Source: Myoxocephalus aenaeus (taxonomy: Eukaryota > Chordata > Actinopteri > Perciformes > Cottidae). Taken from it: a stretch of 64,000 nt of DNA. Below are positions 56,253 through 64,000 of the stretch, in pieces; positions within the stretch are counted from its first letter, which is position 1, and each line of letters begins with the position of its first letter. The stretch spans positions 1,941,001-2,005,000 of the forward strand of contig JBAMJR010000032.1 of NCBI GenBank assembly GCA_038501785.1. Reading direction: 5' to 3'. The position numbers and the translations under genes are program-made. The notes beneath the pieces were generated by a model. The model was given only the letters and a program-made list of their open reading frames with translations, did no database searches and was not told the origin of the DNA.

Positions 56253-56302
56253 ATATACAAACAATATAAATGAACAAATCAAACAAAAAGGAAATGTACT
56301 GA

Positions 56303-57530
56303 ACAGGGGCGTTTCTAGGATTGAAAGGGAGGGGGGGGGCTTAGCCCCAAGGGAACTGGCATGTTTGCGCACGCAGCGCGCGTCATTTTTTTTTAGGAGC
56401 CATTTGGGGCCGCAGATATTACATTACATTATATTTCATTTAGCTGACGCTTTTATCCAAAGCGACTTACAATAAGTGCAATTCAACCATGAGTACAAAC
56501 TCAGAACAACAAGAATCAAGAAAGTACAATTTCTTCAATAAAGTTAAACTACAAAGTGCTATCAGTAAGAGACATTTAAGTGCTACTGCGGTGCTACCTT
56601 CCCTATTCCAGGTGTAGTCGAAAAAGAAGTGTTTTTAGTTTGCGGCGGAAAATGTAGAGACTTTCTGCTGTCCTGATGTCAATGGGGAGCTCATTCCACC
56701 ATCGAGGAGCCAGGACAGCAAACAGTCTTGAATTGAGTGTTTAGCACGCAGTGACGGAGCTGCAAGCCGATTGGCAGAAGCGGAGCAAACGAGCTGGGGT
56801 GTACGGTTTTACCATGTCCTGGATGTAGATTGGACCCGATCTGGTCGTAGCACGGTATGAACTTTTCTCAAATAACGAGAGAGAAATACTTTTCCTGCTT
56901 GTAAAGGAAAGACGGATGAACTAGCTTTCATATCCAATGGATGGAGAATGGACCGGACAGTGTCAACTTTTGAGTTGTTTACTTGTTTTATTTTGAGCAG
57001 AAGGGAATAAGATTTTGATCAACATTTACATCTATTTTGTTGTCTGTGTAGTTTTTACAAACCAGTGATATTTTATGCTCATTTGGACACTATCACTGAG
57101 ATAAAGATGAACTAGTTCAGTGTCAAATATACCATTCAATAGAGAAAAAAACACATTTCATCTTAATTATCGAATGATAAATATTGTATGATGGTACTCC
57201 TTGGTATAATTTACTTGGAGATAAACTCCTTGGTATAGTCCTGCTGTGGTTGATGAGAAATGTTACTTGGCAGAGTGAGAAAGCCAGCGCAGCAGCCTCC
57301 CCAAGGTCCTAGTGCCCTAAAGTTAAGTAGGCTATTGTAATTTGAAGGGGAGAAATCATACACAAACCAGAACACACGTACATATGTATAATTTTAGAGT
57401 TATAAATAACTTTCCCATGTGAGAAACAACAGTTTAATTTAATGACATCACCAAAATAAAATTTTGAAAAAAAAGTTTCAAATTTGAAAAAAAAAAGCCA
57501 AATGATTTGGGGGGGCTGAAGAACGCGCCT
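56303..57530. repeat. Composite of fish interspersed repeats
   Basis: Begins CAGGGGCGTTTCTAGGATT with a G-run, a common non-autonomous DNA transposon end. Inside it, from about 56411 to 56930, lies the very widespread teleost repeat with TTTAGCTGACGCTTTTATCC and AAAGCGACTTACAAT. The right border is unclear. No coding evidence. Confidence 0.55.
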
Positions 57531-57714
57531 GAAGGCGCCTCCTTCTTTGGCCTCTGAAACAGATGGTGGTTATGGTAAGTACCAACACAAGACAGGCTTA
57601 ATGGAAGGCCGCACTGACTCAGCACATAAACATGGGGTCAAGTGGGTGCATTCTCACCCACTCTGTCACACAGTTGTTTGGTATTTAATTCATGTTTTTC
57701 TTCTCCAGCCTTTG

Positions 57715-58244
57715 TGATGTCGCGGCAGGAGCGCATTGACAACTACCCCTTCATCTGCGTTGACCCAGACCCCATCGGAGGCCCATCCAGCAGGAAACCC
57801 ACCAGCCGAGCAGCAGAACTGGCGCTCCAGCGGCTCGGTCGCTAAGAAGGAAGAGGGGGGAGTGAAGTCGCCGGAGAGAGAGCAGCCGCCGTGTGTTTCC
57901 AACACGGCCGACGTCGCCAACTCCCAACACCGACTGCGACGCGCGGCTGGACTCCTGGAGAAGCGGCATGGAGTTGATTTGGAAGATGCCTACATTAACC
58001 CCAAACAAGCAAACCTCGCGGAATAAATACAGCTGGAGGTAGCAAGCCAGTATTGGCTTCCAGATATATCAGTGTCCTTGTTGATGGGAGCAAAGACGGG
58101 TCAACAGCAGAGAAGGAGGTCCTTTAGGTGAAATTCCTGCATAAAAGGTGTCCCTCGCATGACATTTAATGGTAGATAAGGTAATGATCAATGATCGTTT
58201 ATCAATTATGTATTGCTCACATTTATTCTTTATCGATAGGTTAC

Positions 58245-58294
<50 letters not shown>

Positions 58295-58545
58295 CAAGGA
58301 TGTCTGTTTTTTTTGTTTGTTTTTTTACATTGTGTGTTCTTATCACCCTAATAGAATTGAGGACACTGAGTGCCACAGCTGACGGCCTCCTGCGTTGCAT
58401 CCGGTCACTGCTAATCTCCAAGGGCATCCCTAACTGGACCGGTCATCTTGTTGTTGGAGCAGATGGAGCCAGCGTTAACTTTGGATGCAGGCAGGGCATC
58501 AACACAAAGTTTTTTGGTCTTTGTATTTCCTGTACAGGTAGGTAC
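57715..58545 (+). pseudogene. hAT-like transposase fragment (ZNF862/KIAA1586-like)
   Basis: Pieces in the plus strand match the central part of ZNF862-like hAT-derived proteins: ISVLVDGSKDGSTAEKEVL (about 58065-58125, then a stop), and after a (CA)n insertion STADGLLRCIRSLL and LVVGADGASVNFGCRQG (58370-58515). These hold the first two acidic positions. Upstream, 57715-58026, an open segment (SRQERIDNYPFICVDPDPI and, in the next frame, LLEKRHGVDLEDAYINPKQ) may be its N-terminal part, but I do not recognise it. Broken by stops and truncated. Confidence 0.6.
58247..58290. repeat. (CA)n microsatellite
   Basis: About 22 uninterrupted AC dinucleotides, inside the hAT-like fragment. Confidence 0.95.
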
Positions 58546-59389
58546 AGACAAAACAATGTGATTAAGGTAACAACAAAATCAATAAATGTAATTTAGAATT
58601 CTAAAAGAAAGAAAAAAGTTGTTAATAGTTGTTTAACAAATGTAATAACAATAAAATTGAATATGATTGTCTGATTTATGTTCCAAAAAAAATCTAAGAA
58701 AACACTTCATCTGTAGACTACTGCCTAATATTATTATTGCCATCTGATGACAATTGCTCATATAGTTAGCCTAAATAAGTATATTTATTATTTTAAATAA
58801 GTTTCAAAAAGTGGATTTCAGTCAGTGGGGCCAAAAATTGCCCCCTAAAAAATATGTACATGTCCTACCCTGATAGTAGGGGATGAATCTCAGCATTATA
58901 ATATATGGGAATTACCAATTTTGACTTCCAAAAAATGTAATTGCCCCCAACCGATATTAACACATTATTAGGTTGTTACCACATTTTTTTTAAATCCATG
59001 TATAAAACTGCTAAAACTATTATTACCATATTGTTGCAAAATATATATATATTTCCCCCTTATAAGTTAGATACACAAATTACAGTTCTAACCATTGATA
59101 CCAACCTTTTACCTGGTTATTAATTTGGTAACTGAACGGCATTATGTAATAATCAATAATACCATGTTATTACAGAGCTGTAAGGTAAAGTGCTACCACA
59201 CAGGCACATTTTTGTAGATAGTTCATTTATTTTGTCTATATTAATGTTACTTTCCATTGCATATTTATTTATTTTCTTGTACAAAATGAGCAAGATGTCA
59301 TTTGAAGTTTAACTCTCATCGTCATAGTTCAGCTGTCACTCACTGGAATGTATCACACGCTGGAATTTATATTTATTAAACTGGATTCC
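58546..59389. other. No gene seen
   Basis: AT-rich non-coding DNA; (AT)n-like stretch near 59040. Confidence 0.4.
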
Positions 59390-59785
59390 AGCCGTTTGAA
59401 AGGAGTGTTTGCAAACGTTTCAGGAACATCTGGACTCTTAACCTGGACACAAGCTGTTCCAACTCCTCCCCTCTGGAAGGCGCTACAGAGCACAGTACGC
59501 CAAAACCACCAGACACAGGGACAGCTTCTTCCCACTGGCCATCACTCTGATGAACAGTTAAACAGACTCTTCATCTGCACTATCTGCACTTTTTTGTTGT
59601 TTTACTACTGTCTTTAATGTCCTTTTTATATTTTTTACTACTGTCTTTTAATGTCCTTTTTATACTTTTTATATTTATCTTGTATATTGTGTGTGAAAAA
59701 AGTACGAAGAGCAAGTGAAACCGGAGTCAAATTCCATGTATGTGCAAATTTACATGGCCATTAAAGCTGATTCTGATTCTGATTA
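59390..59785 (+). pseudogene. L2-type LINE 3' end
   Basis: Degraded C-terminus (WKALQSTVRQNHQTQGQLLP in one frame, ITLMNS in the next) of an L2/Rex-like reverse transcriptase protein. It is followed by a 3' UTR ending ATGGCCATTAAAGCTGATTC with a tandem GATTCT tail, the usual priming tail of L2-type LINEs. 5' truncated. Confidence 0.75.
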
Positions 59786-59982
59786 ACCTCCGTCACCTGA
59801 TTGTTACACACATCCAAACATTCCTTTCTTTTTACCACACATAGGATCTCAGGATGAAACATTTATTCTCTACACTGGCATAAGCATTATTTACATGGGG
59901 AGAACATTAAACTAAATGAACAGTAGGAATTAATATATGATTTTAACAACAACATGTACACAAAAAATAATATTCTATTACC

Positions 59983-59988
59983 TTTATT
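59983..59988 (-). terminator. Candidate polyadenylation signal of the 60146-63031 gene
   Basis: AATAAA on the minus strand about 160 bp after the predicted stop codon. No alternative signal is closer. Confidence 0.35.
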
Positions 59989-60145
59989 AACAAAAATATA
60001 GGAGGAGAAATCATGTAGATGGAAAGACATAACGAGGCGTAAGGGTAGTTGTAGAAAAGACAAAAAGGTGATGTGAAGCGGTACGTCGACTAAACTTGAA
60101 AGGACTTTTTCCTCTGGCGGAGAGGAGACTGCACGTTCCACTGCC

Positions 60146-63031
<2,886 letters not shown>

Positions 63032-63061
63032 TTGTTATCAATGTAAAAACCTGAAAGAATC

Positions 63062-64000
63062 AATCATTTCTTAAACATTAGCGGAAAAAAATTGAACCTC
63101 ACAGTCATAATGGTAATATTGTCACGCATTGTATTTCTCTTTTTTAATCAATTAGAAGAATATATTAATAGTTTCAAAATTCAATGAAAGCTGAAAAAAG
63201 CTCATCAAGAAACATTTAAAAGACTTTTAGATTCACAATATTACACCTTACAGTTAGATGCTTATTTCTCAATGAAGTTGATTATTTTCCAGGCCTTGCA
63301 GGTTTATATAGCAGGATTATAGTTGTGAGTCCACAGAGGGACTCACAACTATAATTATTATTTTGATCACAGATTAAACTGCCGCTTATAGTGTCAATTA
63401 ATCATTGGTCATTCTTCCAGAGTCCACGGGGATGTGATCAAATGTTCCTTTGATGAGTCAATCTGCAGATAAAAAAACTCAATACTTACACACTAATCAC
63501 AATTTTATTTTAGTAGAATGTATTTAAATACTGTAAAATAGACAAAAACCTAATATTGCTTAATTAAATAAATTAGAATACTATAACATAAACATAAACA
63601 TCAGTGTTTACAACTACTATTCATCCATTCATCCTTCATAAACATTAAATAATTTTTTTTTATGATTTTCTGTCAATCACAAAACAGTTAAAAAATGGAT
63701 TTTGATATTTTAAACTAATTAAATTGACACCATTGTTCAAAAGTCAAAATACAAAATGCTGTGGAATAATTGAAGACGAATTGTGTATGAGACTACAAAA
63801 TGTAAAAGTTAGTATCTATATATTATATTATTATACTACATATAAGTATTGTTATTAAATACTGCCAATTGAAAGATTGAATACAAAAAATAAAGATACA
63901 TGTGTTATATAAACATATAGTATGTAATATAATTATTACTATTTTACATACAAGCTTATTTTAAAGTATCTAAACCTCTGTGTACGCGGTGCTTCCTGAC
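63062..64000. other. AT-rich, no gene; perfect hairpin at 63316-63355
   Basis: No coding motifs. ATTATAGTTGTGAGTCC (63316-63332) and its exact complement (63339-63355) are separated by ACAGAG. Promoter elements for the minus-strand gene could lie here, but none was recognised. Confidence 0.6.

Overview
The window is vertebrate nuclear DNA, almost certainly from a ray-finned fish. It is AT-rich, intron-containing and very dense in transposable elements. The element families are typical of teleosts: Gmr1-type Ty3/Gypsy, BEL/Pao, hAT, piggyBac, PIF/Harbinger, L2/L1/I-like LINEs and a Polinton-like polymerase fragment, with long (AC)n microsatellites. I see no bacterial signature. Identifications rest on reading motifs and repeats by eye; no database search was run.

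Layout. 1-616: tandem U6 snRNA-derived repeat. 613-9487: a very large imperfect inverted repeat (about 2 kb arms) whose unit carries exon-like fragments of an unrecognised protein, with a third partial copy, a hAT fragment and a retroviral-type solo LTR between the arms. 10867-12952, 26059-27340, 29341-31364 and 38855-40172: four piggyBac-type elements bounded by TTAA; all have lost the catalytic core and two keep the terminal cysteine-rich zinc domain. 14139-16882: PIF/Harbinger element with a damaged transposase and an open MADF/Myb-like partner gene. 17016-19760: three LINE fragments in tandem on the minus strand, the last fused to 28S rRNA sequence and split by a non-autonomous hAT (19769-21036). 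22380-23062: 3' end of an I-type LINE. 23763-25640: Polinton-like DNA polymerase B fragment split by another hAT MITE. 33690-34560: Ty3/Gypsy pol fragment. 34949-38112: complete hAT element with an open transposase of about 600 aa, matching terminal inverted repeats and a perfect 8-bp target duplication.

40267-56252 is a four-layer nest. A minus-strand Gmr1-type Gypsy element (integrase upstream of reverse transcriptase) is interrupted by a plus-strand BEL/Pao element lacking RT and integrase (44021-55223, TSD CACCG). That is interrupted by a second, pol-bearing BEL/Pao element (47073-53979, TSD TTAAG). A hAT MITE (55425-56041, TSD GCGAAGGC) sits in one Gmr1 LTR. Target duplications and internal empty sites give the order of events.

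57700-59785 holds a ZNF862-like hAT fragment and an L2-type LINE tail. 60146-63031 (minus) holds the only likely host gene: eight small exons with compatible splice phases, predicted to encode about 139 aa of unknown family. Two of its acceptors lie directly behind long (TG)n tracts. The last 0.9 kb is AT-rich with a perfect 17-bp hairpin.
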